From positions 169,135 to 233,134 of the forward strand of contig NZ_NVEC01000003.1 of NCBI RefSeq assembly GCF_002571225.1: 64,000 nt of DNA, read 5' to 3'. Below, piece by piece: positions 31,976 to 40,886 of the stretch. Origin of the DNA: Bacillus sp. AFS059628 (lineage in GTDB: Bacteria > Bacillota > Bacilli > Bacillales > Bacillaceae_G). The translations under genes and the position numbers were made by a program. How positions within the stretch are numbered: the stretch's first letter is position 1; each line of letters starts with the position of its first letter. The notes under the pieces were generated by a model that saw nothing but the letters and a program-made list of their open reading frames with translations, made no database searches and had not been told where the DNA came from.

Positions 31976-32929
31976 ATGACGGCGATTCACCGAATGGAGA
32001 TTCCTGTGCCATTTGCAGTTGAAACTGTGAATGTGTTTTTAGTTGAGGGGGAGACATTAACATTAATTGATACAGGGACCAATACAGAAGAGGCAAGAAA
32101 TGCGTTAGAAAGTCAATTAAGTACATTAGGATATACGATAGAAGATATTGAAACAGTAGTCATTACGCACCATCATGCGGATCATTGTGGGCTTTTAAAT
32201 ATATTTTCTGAGAAGACGAACATTATTGGACACCCTTGGAATGAGCCTTGGATCACACAAAATCCAGAATTTTTAAAGCGATATCATGAGTTTTTTAGAG
32301 AGACGGCTTTACAATTTGGTGTTCCAGCAGCATTTTTGAAAGACGAGGCGTTGTTGACGACAAGGACGCTGAAATATTCTTGTAATAGATCGTTAACGCA
32401 TACTGTGAGAGAGGGAGATCGTATTGATTCAATGCCTGGTTTTACAGTGATTGAAACACCAGGTCATGCTTCCACTCATATTTCATTATATAGAGAATCT
32501 GATGGAATACTAATTGGCGGGGATGCTCTCATTAGTCATATTTCTTCGAATCCAATATTAGAACCACCATATGAGGGACAAACAGAAAGGGCACGCCCGT
32601 TATTACAATATAATCAAACGTTAAAGCGTTTAAGTGAAATGAATATTTCACGCATTTTATCGGGACATGGAGAAGATGTTCTAAATGTGAAACAACTTAT
32701 TGAAACGAGATTACAAAAGCAAGAAACACGTGCGTTTAAAGTGCTTGAGTTATTAAAGGAAAAACCAATGACAGCCTTTGAAGTATGTGTAAAACTATTT
32801 CCAGTATTATATAAGGAGCAATTGCCACTTACTATTTCAGAAACGGTTGGACAATTAGACTTTTTAGCATATAATCAACAAGTGATGATTGATGAATCTT
32901 CGCAACAATTGATTTATTATGCAAAGTAG
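31976..32929 (+). CDS. yqjP: MBL-fold metallo-hydrolase (YqjP-like)
   Basis: A 317-residue metallo-beta-lactamase-fold protein with the metal-binding motif H65-x-H67-x-D69-H70 and later H in P-G-H-A-S near 160, D in G-G-D-A near 180, and H in S-G-H-G near 230. The C-terminal 80 residues form a separate, probably winged-helix-like domain. The frame is open from 31799, but AGGGGGGC supports ATG 31976. The order proI-yqjP-yqjQ is that of B. subtilis. The substrate is unknown. Confidence 0.88.
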   Translation: MTAIHRMEIPVPFAVETVNVFLVEGETLTLIDTGTNTEEARNALESQLSTLGYTIEDIETVVITHHHADHCGLLNIFSEKTNIIGHPWNEPWITQNPEFLKRYHEFFRETALQFGVPAAFLKDEALLTTRTLKYSCNRSLTHTVREGDRIDSMPGFTVIETPGHASTHISLYRESDGILIGGDALISHISSNPILEPPYEGQTERARPLLQYNQTLKRLSEMNISRILSGHGEDVLNVKQLIETRLQKQETRAFKVLELLKEKPMTAFEVCVKLFPVLYKEQLPLTISETVGQLDFLAYNQQVMIDESSQQLIYYAK

Positions 32930-32938
32930 GTGACAGCA

Positions 32939-33733
32939 ATGACGGGACGTTTACAAAATAAAGTAATCGTCATTACAGGTGCTTCTAGTGGAATTGGGGA
33001 GCAAGTTGCAATGCAAGTTGCAGAACAAGGGGCAACGCCAGTATTAATGGCTAGAACAGAAGAGAAATTAAAAGCATTAGCAGAAAAAATTAAAGAAACT
33101 TATAATACGCCTTGCTATTATTATGTATTAGATGTAAGTGAAGAGACGGAAGTACAATCTGTTTTTTCAAAGGTATTACAGGAAGTGGGACGTATTGATA
33201 TATTAGTAAACAATGCGGGATTTGGTATTTTTAAAACGTTTGAAGATGCGTCAATGGATGAAGTGAAAGATATGTTCCAAGTAAATGTATTTGGGTTAGT
33301 AGCTTGTACGAAAGCAGTACTACCTTATATGGTGAAAAGAAACGAAGGTCATATTATTAATATTGCTTCACTTGCTGGGAAAATTGCAACTCCGAAATCG
33401 AGTGCGTATGCAGCGACGAAACACGCAGTATTAGGATTTACGAATAGTTTACGCATGGAGTTATCTAGTACAAATATTTTCGTAACAGCAATTAATCCAG
33501 GTCCAATCGATACGAACTTTTTTGAAATAGCTGATCAATCCGGTACATATGTGAAAAATATGGGACGATACATGTTAAAACCAACATATGTAGCAGGGCA
33601 AATCGTAAAATCGATGCAAACGAAAAAGCGTGAAGTAAACTTACCGAAGTGGATGGGCATTGGTCCGAAGCTGTATGCTCTATTCCCAGGTTTATTTGAG
33701 CGTATTGCAGGCAAATCATTAAGTAAAAAATAG
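32939..33733 (+). CDS. yqjQ: Short-chain dehydrogenase/reductase (YqjQ-like)
   Basis: A 264-residue SDR enzyme. Cofactor motif T-G-A-S-S-G-I-G at 13-20, N-N-A-G near 90, catalytic S140 in the S-L-A-G region, and Y-x-x-x-K in Y-A-A-T-K-H near 154-158. The sequence after the catalytic domain, N-P-G-P-I-D-T-N-F-F, is typical of classical SDRs. GTG 32930 would overlap the yqjP end, but AGGTGA five bases before ATG 32939 favours the latter. It is coupled to yqjP. The substrate is not evident. Confidence 0.88.
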   Translation: MTGRLQNKVIVITGASSGIGEQVAMQVAEQGATPVLMARTEEKLKALAEKIKETYNTPCYYYVLDVSEETEVQSVFSKVLQEVGRIDILVNNAGFGIFKTFEDASMDEVKDMFQVNVFGLVACTKAVLPYMVKRNEGHIINIASLAGKIATPKSSAYAATKHAVLGFTNSLRMELSSTNIFVTAINPGPIDTNFFEIADQSGTYVKNMGRYMLKPTYVAGQIVKSMQTKKREVNLPKWMGIGPKLYALFPGLFERIAGKSLSKK

Positions 33734-33764
33734 GAGATTTCCATTTGGAAATCTCCTATTTTTT
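33725..33764. terminator. Terminator after yqjQ
   Basis: AAAAAATAGGAGATTTCC with its exact complement around ATTT. It lies between convergent genes. Confidence 0.92.
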
Positions 33765-33948
33765 ATTTTCCCGTCACATAATCGTAAACGATATCCTCAA
33801 CTGCCTCGTATACATCAATTTCAGTATTTGAATGAATGATCGTTTGAATATGTTTAATAAGCATTTCCTGATCCTCATTTGACATAGGATTACATTGATA
33901 TTGCTGAAAACTTTTTATAATCATTTTCTCAATTAATTTCTCATTCAT
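33763..33948 (-). CDS. Small hypothetical protein
   Basis: A 61-residue acidic soluble protein, mostly helical by composition, ending E-D-I-V-Y-D-Y-V-T-G-K. A GGCGGGGAAA ribosome site precedes the ATG. The gene sits convergent to yqjQ with a shared terminator. B. subtilis has the small gene yqzJ near yqjQ, which may be the counterpart, but I cannot confirm the family. Confidence 0.65.
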   Translation of the reverse strand: MNEKLIEKMIIKSFQQYQCNPMSNEDQEMLIKHIQTIIHSNTEIDVYEAVEDIVYDYVTGK

Positions 33949-34025
33949 GTTTTTCCCCGCCTGTATGTATACATGTATTGTTTTATTGTACTTGAAGTGA
34001 AATGAAAAAACTACTATACACTATT

Positions 34026-34043
34026 TATGTATAAAAATTCTGC
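34026..34043 (+). promoter_or_regulatory. Candidate ARG box upstream of argC
   Basis: TATGTATAAAAATTCTGC resembles the AhrC box consensus CATGAATAAAAATTCAAG in 13 of 18 positions. It lies 64 bp upstream of the argC -35 element. Confidence 0.4.
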
Positions 34044-34106
34044 TCTGTATATTGTTTTTCTAGTAAAATTAAGTTTTTAAAGTTTATTAAATTTATAAAT
34101 ATTTAA

Positions 34107-34135
34107 TTGACTCTATAAATATACAATATTATAAT
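34107..34135 (+). promoter_or_regulatory. Promoter of the argCJBDF operon
   Basis: TTGACT at 34107-34112, a 17-base spacer and a perfect TATAAT at 34130-34135. The spacer is AT-rich and could also hold a weaker ArgR site. Confidence 0.85.
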
Positions 34136-34172
34136 CATACTTAATTTAAAGAATTGATATGAGGAGGAGCAT

Positions 34173-35210
34173 ATGAAAGTCGCGATTATTGGAGCAACTG
34201 GGTATGGAGGTATTGAGTTAATTCGGTTATTAGAGCAACATCCATATTTTTCGATAGCATCTCTTCATTCTTTTTCGCAAGTTGGTGAGTGTATAACAAA
34301 TGTATATCCGCATTTTCAAAATGTTCTTGTTCATACGTTACAAGAAATTGATGCAGAGGAAATAGTGAAAGAAGCAGAAATTGTATTTTTGGCAACCCCG
34401 GCAGGAGTATCAGCAGAGCTAACTCCAAAATTATTAGCAGTAGGTTTAAAAGTAATTGACCTATCTGGAGACTTTCGTATGAAAGACCCTTTTATATATG
34501 AACAGTGGTACAAAAGGTCAGCTGCAAAAGAAGAAGTTCTTAGTAAAGCTGTATATGGGTTAAGTGAATGGAAAAGGTCTGAGATTCAAAATGCAGATTT
34601 AATTGCAAACCCAGGATGCTTTGCTACAGCTGCATTATTAGCGGTATTACCGTTAGTTCGTAGCGGCATAATTGAAGAAGATTCCATTATCATTGATGCG
34701 AAATCAGGAGTATCTGGAGCAGGCAAAACGCCAACGACAATGACTCATTTTCCTGAGTTATACGATAACCTGCGTATTTATAAAGTAAATGAGCATCAAC
34801 ACGTTCCTGAGATCGAGCAAATGCTCGCGGAGTGGAATAGGGAAACGAAGCCAATCACGTTTAGTACACATTTAATACCGATATCACGGGGGATTATGGT
34901 TACACTTTATGCGAAAGTAAAACGAGAAATGGAAATAGAACAACTTCAAAAATTATATGAAGAAACGTATGCGCAATCGCCTTTCATTCGAATTCGTACG
35001 CAAGGAGAGTTTCCAAGTCCGAAAGAAGTAAGGGGCTCAAATTATTGTGATATGGGGATAGCTTATGATGAAAGAACCGGAAGAGTGACAGTCGTTTCTG
35101 TTATAGACAATATGATGAAAGGTGCGGCTGGGCAAGCGATTCAAAATGCAAATATAGTAGCGGGACTAGAAGAAACAACAGGTTTACAACATATGCCGCT
35201 TTATTTATAA
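34173..35210 (+). CDS. argC: N-acetyl-gamma-glutamyl-phosphate reductase
   Basis: Third enzyme of arginine synthesis, 345 residues. NADP-binding I-I-G-A-T-G-Y-G-G at 5-13 and catalytic C149 in N-P-G-C-F-A are clear; the later S-G-V-S-G-A-G-K and H-Q-H-V-P-E-I segments are family features. The start follows GAGGAGGAG. First gene of a compact operon, with argJ seven bases downstream. Confidence 0.95.
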   Translation: MKVAIIGATGYGGIELIRLLEQHPYFSIASLHSFSQVGECITNVYPHFQNVLVHTLQEIDAEEIVKEAEIVFLATPAGVSAELTPKLLAVGLKVIDLSGDFRMKDPFIYEQWYKRSAAKEEVLSKAVYGLSEWKRSEIQNADLIANPGCFATAALLAVLPLVRSGIIEEDSIIIDAKSGVSGAGKTPTTMTHFPELYDNLRIYKVNEHQHVPEIEQMLAEWNRETKPITFSTHLIPISRGIMVTLYAKVKREMEIEQLQKLYEETYAQSPFIRIRTQGEFPSPKEVRGSNYCDMGIAYDERTGRVTVVSVIDNMMKGAAGQAIQNANIVAGLEETTGLQHMPLYL

Positions 35211-35217
35211 GGGGGAC

Positions 35218-36444
35218 ATGATGATTAAAGTAGCGTCTATTACAAAATTAGATAATGGTTCAATTGTAACGCCAAAAGGCTTTTCGGCAATCGGTACTGC
35301 AAATGGTTTGAAAAAAGACAAAAAGGATTTAGGTGTAATCATTTGTGAAGTGCCAGCATCATGTGCTGCCGTTTATACAACGAATCAAATACAAGCAGCT
35401 CCCCTGCAAGTAACGAAAGATAGTATAACAGCTGAGGGGAAATTGCAGGCAATTATCGTCAATAGTGGAAATGCAAATGCTTGTACAGGAATGAAAGGGT
35501 TACAAGATGCTTACGAGATGCGTGCATTAGGAGCGGAACATTTTGGAGTGAAAGAAAATTACGTTGCAGTTGCTTCAACAGGTGTAATTGGTGTTCCTTT
35601 ACCGATGGATATCATCCGAAAGGGAATTGCAACTCTTATCCCGACGAAGGAAGAAAGTGAAGCTCATTCTTTTTCTGAAGCAATCTTAACGACGGATCTT
35701 ATAACGAAAGAAACTTGCTATGAGATGATGATTGATGGGAAGAAAGTGACGATTGCTGGTGTTGCGAAAGGTTCAGGGATGATTCATCCAAATATGGCAA
35801 CGATGCTAAGTTTTATTACGACAGACGCTCATATAGAGCATGACGTATTACAAACAGCATTATCACAAATCACGAATTATACATTCAATCAAATTACGGT
35901 AGATGGAGATACTTCTACGAATGATATGGTCATCGTTATGGCAAGTGGATTATCAGAAACGAAACCAATCAATATGGAACATGCAGATTGGGAAACTTTC
36001 ATATTTGCTTTACAGAAGGTATGTGAAGATTTAGCGAAAAAAATCGCACAAGATGGTGAGGGCGCTACGAAGTTAATAGAAGTAAATGTGTTAGGAGCTC
36101 GAACGAATGAAGAAGCAAAGAAAATTGCAAAGCAAATAGTTGGTTCGAGTCTTGTGAAAACAGCAGTACATGGTGAAGATCCAAACTGGGGGCGAATTAT
36201 TAGCAGTATTGGACAAAGTGAAGTCGCGATTAACCCAAATACAATTGATATTACACTTCAATCTATTGCGGTGCTGAAAAATAGCGAACCTCAAATGTTT
36301 TCTGAAGAGGAAATGAAAATGAAATTAAAAGAACATGAAATTATGATTAATGTGTATTTACATTTAGGAGAAGAGACAGGATCAGCTTGGGGCTGTGACC
36401 TAAGCTATGAATATGTGAAAATAAACGCTTGTTATCGTACATAA
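35218..36444 (+). CDS. argJ: Bifunctional ornithine acetyltransferase / N-acetylglutamate synthase
   Basis: Recycles the acetyl group from N-acetylornithine to glutamate and may also use acetyl-CoA. The precursor (408 residues) is cleaved before the threonine of A-T-M-L (T195 when counted from 35218), generating alpha and beta chains; the flanking G-S-G-M-I-H-P-N-M segment is intact. ATG 35218 or 35221 behind GGGGGAC can start translation. The stop at 36442-36444 overlaps the ribosome site of argB. Confidence 0.94.
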   Translation: MMIKVASITKLDNGSIVTPKGFSAIGTANGLKKDKKDLGVIICEVPASCAAVYTTNQIQAAPLQVTKDSITAEGKLQAIIVNSGNANACTGMKGLQDAYEMRALGAEHFGVKENYVAVASTGVIGVPLPMDIIRKGIATLIPTKEESEAHSFSEAILTTDLITKETCYEMMIDGKKVTIAGVAKGSGMIHPNMATMLSFITTDAHIEHDVLQTALSQITNYTFNQITVDGDTSTNDMVIVMASGLSETKPINMEHADWETFIFALQKVCEDLAKKIAQDGEGATKLIEVNVLGARTNEEAKKIAKQIVGSSLVKTAVHGEDPNWGRIISSIGQSEVAINPNTIDITLQSIAVLKNSEPQMFSEEEMKMKLKEHEIMINVYLHLGEETGSAWGCDLSYEYVKINACYRT

Positions 36445-36455
36445 GGAGAGAGAAG

Positions 36456-37223
36456 ATGAGCGATTATATTGTAGTGAAATGCGGCGGTAGTATGTTGGAT
36501 CAACTAAATGATGTGTTTTTTGATTGCATAAAGAAATTGCAACAGAAGTATAAAGTAGTGATTGTCCATGGCGGTGGCCCAGAAATTGATGCTCAATTAA
36601 AAGATTGTAACATCAAAGTAGAAAAAAGAGATGGATTACGAGTAACACCAAAAGAAGTTATGGATATTGTTCAAATGGTGCTATGCGGAAGTACGAATAA
36701 AAAGTTTGTAATGAAGTTGCAAAGGCATAATTTACTTGCGGTAGGTTGCTCAGGGTGTGATGGCAAGTTACTTCAAGTTCAACCTGTCAGTGAGGAGATA
36801 GGATATGTGGGAGAAGTAAGGTATGTCGAAACGGCCTTACTAAAAGGATTAATAAATATGAATTATATTCCTGTTATTGCTCCGGTCGGCATAAATGATA
36901 ATGAGATTTATAACATAAATGCAGATACCGCAGCAGCTGGAATTGCGGCCGCATTATCTGCAAAAGAACTCATTTTTATTACAGATGTAGATGGGGTATT
37001 ACATGAAGGGAAGTTAGTAAAGAAAGCCAACGAATTTGAGATTGTTAATTTTATAGAAAACGGTGTTATTACTGGTGGGATGATTCCGAAAGTACAGGCG
37101 GCACTAGCATCATTAAAAATGGGAGTGCAAAAGGTTAGTATCGTAAATGGGACGAAGGATTTTACCGAGGTTACAGGTGAGTGTATCGGAACGACGGTAA
37201 CGAGGGGCGTGAGTATTGCATGA
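36456..37223 (+). CDS. argB: Acetylglutamate kinase
   Basis: Amino-acid kinase family enzyme of 255 residues that phosphorylates N-acetylglutamate. Phosphate-binding K8-C-G-G-S near the start, H-G-G-G-P near 42-46, and the C-terminal T-D-V-D-G-V-L and G-G-M-I-P-K segments are present. AAGGAGAG before ATG 36456 decides the start over an in-frame ATG at 36429 that lies inside argJ. The short N-terminus lacks the helix seen in arginine-inhibited forms, so feedback by arginine is less likely. argD begins within its stop codon. Confidence 0.94.
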   Translation: MSDYIVVKCGGSMLDQLNDVFFDCIKKLQQKYKVVIVHGGGPEIDAQLKDCNIKVEKRDGLRVTPKEVMDIVQMVLCGSTNKKFVMKLQRHNLLAVGCSGCDGKLLQVQPVSEEIGYVGEVRYVETALLKGLINMNYIPVIAPVGINDNEIYNINADTAAAGIAAALSAKELIFITDVDGVLHEGKLVKKANEFEIVNFIENGVITGGMIPKVQAALASLKMGVQKVSIVNGTKDFTEVTGECIGTTVTRGVSIA

Positions 37224-38380
37224 CAAGTCATCTTTTTCAAACGTATGGGAGAAGAAAGGTTGAGTTTGTAAAGGGAAAAGGAACGAAAGTCATTGATAAT
37301 AACAGTAAGCAATATTTAGATTTTACATCAGGAATCGGTGTATGTAATTTAGGACATTGTCATCCTACGGTTATGAAAGCTGTACAAGAGCAACTGCATG
37401 AAATATGGCATATATCTAACCTATTTACAAACAGCTTACAAGAAGAAGTCGCGTCATTATTAACAGAAAATATAGCATTAGATTATGTGTTTTTCTGTAA
37501 TAGCGGGGCAGAGGCGAATGAAGCAGCTTTGAAGTTAGCCCGTAAGCATACTGAAAAATCTCTCGTCGTAACATGCGAGCAGTCTTTTCACGGTAGAACA
37601 TTCGGAACGATGAGTGCGACGGGGCAAAATAAAGTGAAAGAGGGATTTGGTCCATTACTTCCATCTTTTTTACATATTCCTTTTAACGATATTAAGGCGT
37701 TGAAAGAGGTAATGAATGAAGAAGTTGCGGCAGTAATGGTAGAAGTTGTTCAAGGTGAGGGAGGAGTAGTACCTGCTAATCTAGCCTTTTTGAAAGAGAT
37801 TGAAACATTATGTAAGAAGTCCGGTTCCCTATTTATTATAGATGAAGTACAAACTGGAATTGGAAGAACTGGGACATTATTTGCTTACGAACAAATGGGA
37901 ATACATCCTCATATCGTTACTACCGCTAAGGCGCTTGGAAATGGCATTCCAGTTGGAGCGATGATTGGCCGGAAGGAACTTGGAACATCGTTTCCTGCAG
38001 GATCACATGGTTCAACGTTTGGTGGGAATTATATTGCAATGGCTGCAGCGAAAGAAGTATTGCAAATAACTAAGAAGCCATCGTTTTTAAAAGAAGTAAA
38101 GGAAAAGGGCAAGTACGTATTACAGAAATTGCAAGAGGAATTACGACATGTCGAATGTATTCAAAATATACGTGGTAAGGGGCTTATGATTGGAATTGAG
38201 TGTACGCATGAGGTTTCAAGTTTTATAGAACAACTAGAGAAAGAAGGGCTTCTCGTATTACAAGCAGGACCTACTGTTATAAGACTATTACCACCACTTA
38301 TTGTGACGAATGAAGAATTAGAACAGGCAGTATATATGATAAAAAAAGTAGTTTGTACAAAAAACGTATCAATTATATAA
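37220..38380 (+). CDS. argD: Acetylornithine aminotransferase
   Basis: PLP-dependent class III aminotransferase of 386 residues. The G-A-E-A-N-E-A segment near 95, D-E-V-Q-T-G near 208-213, and the PLP lysine K237 in T-A-K-A-L-G-N-G-I-P are all present. The ATG overlaps the argB stop (ATGA), so translation is coupled; an upstream ATG at 37181 lies inside argB and has no ribosome site. It produces N-acetylornithine for ArgJ. Confidence 0.94.
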   Translation: MTSHLFQTYGRRKVEFVKGKGTKVIDNNSKQYLDFTSGIGVCNLGHCHPTVMKAVQEQLHEIWHISNLFTNSLQEEVASLLTENIALDYVFFCNSGAEANEAALKLARKHTEKSLVVTCEQSFHGRTFGTMSATGQNKVKEGFGPLLPSFLHIPFNDIKALKEVMNEEVAAVMVEVVQGEGGVVPANLAFLKEIETLCKKSGSLFIIDEVQTGIGRTGTLFAYEQMGIHPHIVTTAKALGNGIPVGAMIGRKELGTSFPAGSHGSTFGGNYIAMAAAKEVLQITKKPSFLKEVKEKGKYVLQKLQEELRHVECIQNIRGKGLMIGIECTHEVSSFIEQLEKEGLLVLQAGPTVIRLLPPLIVTNEELEQAVYMIKKVVCTKNVSII

Positions 38381-38392
38381 GGGGGAAGTTTC

Positions 38393-39343
38393 ATGTCAAC
38401 TGTACAAGTACCGAAATTAAATACGAAGGATCTTTTAACATTAGAAGAACTGACGCAAGAAGAAATTATTTCTTTAATTGAGTTCGCTATATATTTAAAA
38501 AAGAATAAGCAGGAGCCTTTATTACAGGGCAAAATATTAGGGCTTATCTTTGATAAACATTCAACTCGTACTCGCGTATCTTTTGAAGCGGGAATGGTAC
38601 AACTCGGAGGACATGGTATGTTTTTAAGTGGGAAAGAGATGCAAATTGGAAGAGGAGAGAGCGTTTCAGATACTGCGAAAGTATTATCTCATTATATTGA
38701 CGGGATCATGATACGTACATTCTCACATGCGGATGTAGAAGAGCTTGCGAAAGAATCGAGCATACCTGTAATTAACGGTTTAACGGACGATCATCATCCT
38801 TGTCAAGCATTGGCAGACTTAATGACAATATATGAAGAAAAAAATACATTTAAAGGAATAAAATTGGCTTACGTAGGTGACGGAAATAATGTATGTCATT
38901 CATTGTTGTTAGCAAGTGCGAAAGTCGGAATGCATATGACTGTTGCAACGCCTGTAGGATATGAACCGAATGAAGAGATTGTAAAAAAAGCGTTAGCGAT
39001 TGCCGAGCAAACAGGAGCTGAAATTGAAATTTTGCATAACCCTGAACTAGCGGTGAATGAAGCAGATTTCATTTATACTGACGTTTGGATGAGCATGGGG
39101 CAAGAGGGCGAAGAAGAGAAATATACGTTGTTTCAACCATACCAAATCAATAAAGAACTTGTTAAGCATGCGAAACAAACATATCGTTTCTTACACTGTT
39201 TACCTGCTCATCGCGAAGAGGAAGTAACAGGAGAAATTATAGATGGACCAGAGTCTATCGTTTTTGAGCAAGCTGGTAATCGATTGCATGCGCAAAAAGC
39301 ATTATTAGTAAGTTTATTTAAAAATGTAGAAGAGCTTTCTTAA
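38393..39343 (+). CDS. argF: Ornithine carbamoyltransferase
   Basis: Forms citrulline from ornithine and carbamoyl phosphate, 316 residues. Carbamoyl-phosphate loop S57-T-R-T-R61, H-P-C-Q-A-L-A-D near 142, and ornithine-side H-C-L-P-A-H-R near 269-275 are intact. GGGGGAAG precedes the ATG. It closes the argCJBDF cluster. B. subtilis has carAB between argD and argF; here the carbamoyl-phosphate synthase genes are absent and must be elsewhere. Confidence 0.95.
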   Translation: MSTVQVPKLNTKDLLTLEELTQEEIISLIEFAIYLKKNKQEPLLQGKILGLIFDKHSTRTRVSFEAGMVQLGGHGMFLSGKEMQIGRGESVSDTAKVLSHYIDGIMIRTFSHADVEELAKESSIPVINGLTDDHHPCQALADLMTIYEEKNTFKGIKLAYVGDGNNVCHSLLLASAKVGMHMTVATPVGYEPNEEIVKKALAIAEQTGAEIEILHNPELAVNEADFIYTDVWMSMGQEGEEEKYTLFQPYQINKELVKHAKQTYRFLHCLPAHREEEVTGEIIDGPESIVFEQAGNRLHAQKALLVSLFKNVEELS

Positions 39344-39348
39344 ATGAT

Positions 39349-39397
39349 GTGCACCTCAAATTGTTAGACACGAATAACAATTTGAGGTGCACTTTTT
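39349..39397 (+). terminator. Terminator of the arg operon
   Basis: GTGCACCTCAAATTGTTA at 39349-39366 and its exact complement at 39375-39392, then five T. Confidence 0.92.
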
Positions 39398-39520
39398 ATA
39401 TTGAAATGTCATATGTATATTTAGTTAACCATTTCGATATCATTTATAATAAAAGAGAAATTGAAATTTGTTTTTCAGAGTATGTAAGGGCATACTACAT
39501 ATAAAAATATAGTTAAAGAG

Positions 39521-40081
39521 ATGATGAGAGTGAAAACACCTAAGAAAACATATTCGTTTTTTCAGCGGATGTGGAGAATATTAAAGTTTCAATATTATAA
39601 GTTACTTCGATCACCAGAAGGTGCAAAGAAAGTATCATTAGGTTTTGCGATTGGTTTTGGCTTAGAGATGTTAGTTATATATACGGCATCGCTCGTATAT
39701 ATAATATTTTATCCAATCGTTCGATTAGCGAAGGGATCCTTTCCTGCTGCGGTTATTGGTAATATTATTGGGAAAATATCATTTTTACCGGTATTGTTAT
39801 TTCCATTTGCTTATGCGTTAGGAAAAATGATTTATCCATTTCATGTGAAAAAAATACATCATGAACCATTTACAATGTCTGACTTGTTCTCAAGCCACAT
39901 TTTTACGATGTTAAAGAGCTTGTTACAGAGTGAAGTGTATGTATTAATTGGAATGACGATTTTAGGAGTTGTGTTTGGTGTAGTTTCATATTTCGTGGTG
40001 CATTATTTATATGAAAAGAACCGTAAGTTACGTTTGAAGAACAGAAAGAAACGAGTGAGAGAACCACTTGTGCAAATATAA
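39521..40081 (+). CDS. DUF2062 domain membrane protein
   Basis: A 186-residue protein with a basic N-terminus, three to four hydrophobic segments (about 46-66, 75-100, 140-163) and a very basic tail. The segment S-P-E-G-A-K-K-V-S-L-G-F-A-I-G-F-G near 30-46 is the DUF2062 signature (in other members P-x-x-I-A-x-G-x-A-x-G). The start is uncertain: ATG 39521, ATG 39524 or GTG 39530, with only a weak AAAGAG nearby. Function unknown. Confidence 0.75.
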   Translation: MMRVKTPKKTYSFFQRMWRILKFQYYKLLRSPEGAKKVSLGFAIGFGLEMLVIYTASLVYIIFYPIVRLAKGSFPAAVIGNIIGKISFLPVLLFPFAYALGKMIYPFHVKKIHHEPFTMSDLFSSHIFTMLKSLLQSEVYVLIGMTILGVVFGVVSYFVVHYLYEKNRKLRLKNRKKRVREPLVQI

Positions 40082-40139
40082 AGAGAGTCACACTCATTTT
40101 CTCCTTTGAATATGTTTAAGAAAAAGGGGGAGAGAATGA

Positions 40140-40343
40140 ATGTATTATTACGTACCGCAAGTATATCCATATGTAAATTACTATCCGGTTTATGATATGA
40201 ATAGACAATACGAATTATATCGGCAACAACAAGTACAGCAATTATCACAAATACCACAACAACAGCCTAAGCAAGAACAAAAACCATATTTAACGACATG
40301 GCCATATTCAAATGTATACTACGGTAATTATTACGAATCATAA
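40140..40343 (+). CDS. Tyr/Gln-rich small protein
   Basis: A 67-residue protein of low complexity: Tyr-rich ends (M-Y-Y-Y-V-P and Y-Y-G-N-Y-Y) around a Gln-rich centre with Q-Q-Q repeats. GGGGGAGAG five bases before the ATG and a hairpin right after the stop make it a credible gene. Composition recalls spore coat or exosporium small proteins of Bacillus, but there is no specific motif, so this is only a suggestion. Confidence 0.6.
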   Translation: MYYYVPQVYPYVNYYPVYDMNRQYELYRQQQVQQLSQIPQQQPKQEQKPYLTTWPYSNVYYGNYYES

Positions 40344-40369
40344 AGCTGCTTCGATTTAGAAGCAGCTTT
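40342..40369. terminator. Hairpin between the Tyr/Gln-rich and MarR genes
   Basis: AAAGCTGCTTC and its exact complement around GATTTA; short T-runs on both sides, between convergent genes. Confidence 0.7.
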
Positions 40370-40814
40370 ATGCGTTCGTTTTCAAAATTAAATTTTGAAT
40401 GGTTTGAAGAGAGTGAATGAGTTTTTCACGTTCTTCCTCAGATAACGTTTGGAAATTTTCCTTTAATTTGTCTAAAATGAATTGTTGATATTGATTTACT
40501 AACAATTTCCCTTCAGTTGTTAGGGAAATTAAAATGACCCGTCGATCTTTTTCGCTATAATGACGCTCTATTAATTCTTCTTGAATCAGTTTGTTTAATA
40601 GAGGTGTCATGTTGGGCCTTGAAATCGCTAGCCGCTTGCCGATTTCGGAAACTGCTAATGTGCCATTTTCATGCAGAAGTAGTAATACTTGTGTATGTGA
40701 TGGCGGCATATGTCTTTGGGAAGAAAATTCTCCAGGAAGCATAAATTTGCGATAAAAAAGAGGCACTAGCGAAAGAAGATGATCAACAATACGTTCCCAC
40801 TCGCGTGATTCCAT
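40368..40814 (-). CDS. MarR family transcriptional regulator
   Basis: A 148-residue winged-helix repressor. The recognition region A-V-S-E-I-G-K-R-L-A-I-S-R-P-N-M-T-P-L (about 60-80) and the wing with E-K-D-R-R-V (about 96-101) are typical. The frame is open to 40838, but AAGGGGGCC supports ATG 40814. TACAAT lies upstream at 40842-40847 on the minus strand as a possible -10. MarR proteins usually respond to small phenolic or oxidising molecules; no target operator could be named. Confidence 0.88.
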   Translation of the reverse strand: MESREWERIVDHLLSLVPLFYRKFMLPGEFSSQRHMPPSHTQVLLLLHENGTLAVSEIGKRLAISRPNMTPLLNKLIQEELIERHYSEKDRRVILISLTTEGKLLVNQYQQFILDKLKENFQTLSEEEREKLIHSLQTIQNLILKTNA

Positions 40815-40886
40815 ATAAAGGCCCCCTTCCACTCTCATTGTAACAAAAAAGACATGTTATAAAAATAGAATTGTTTCATGGAAATT

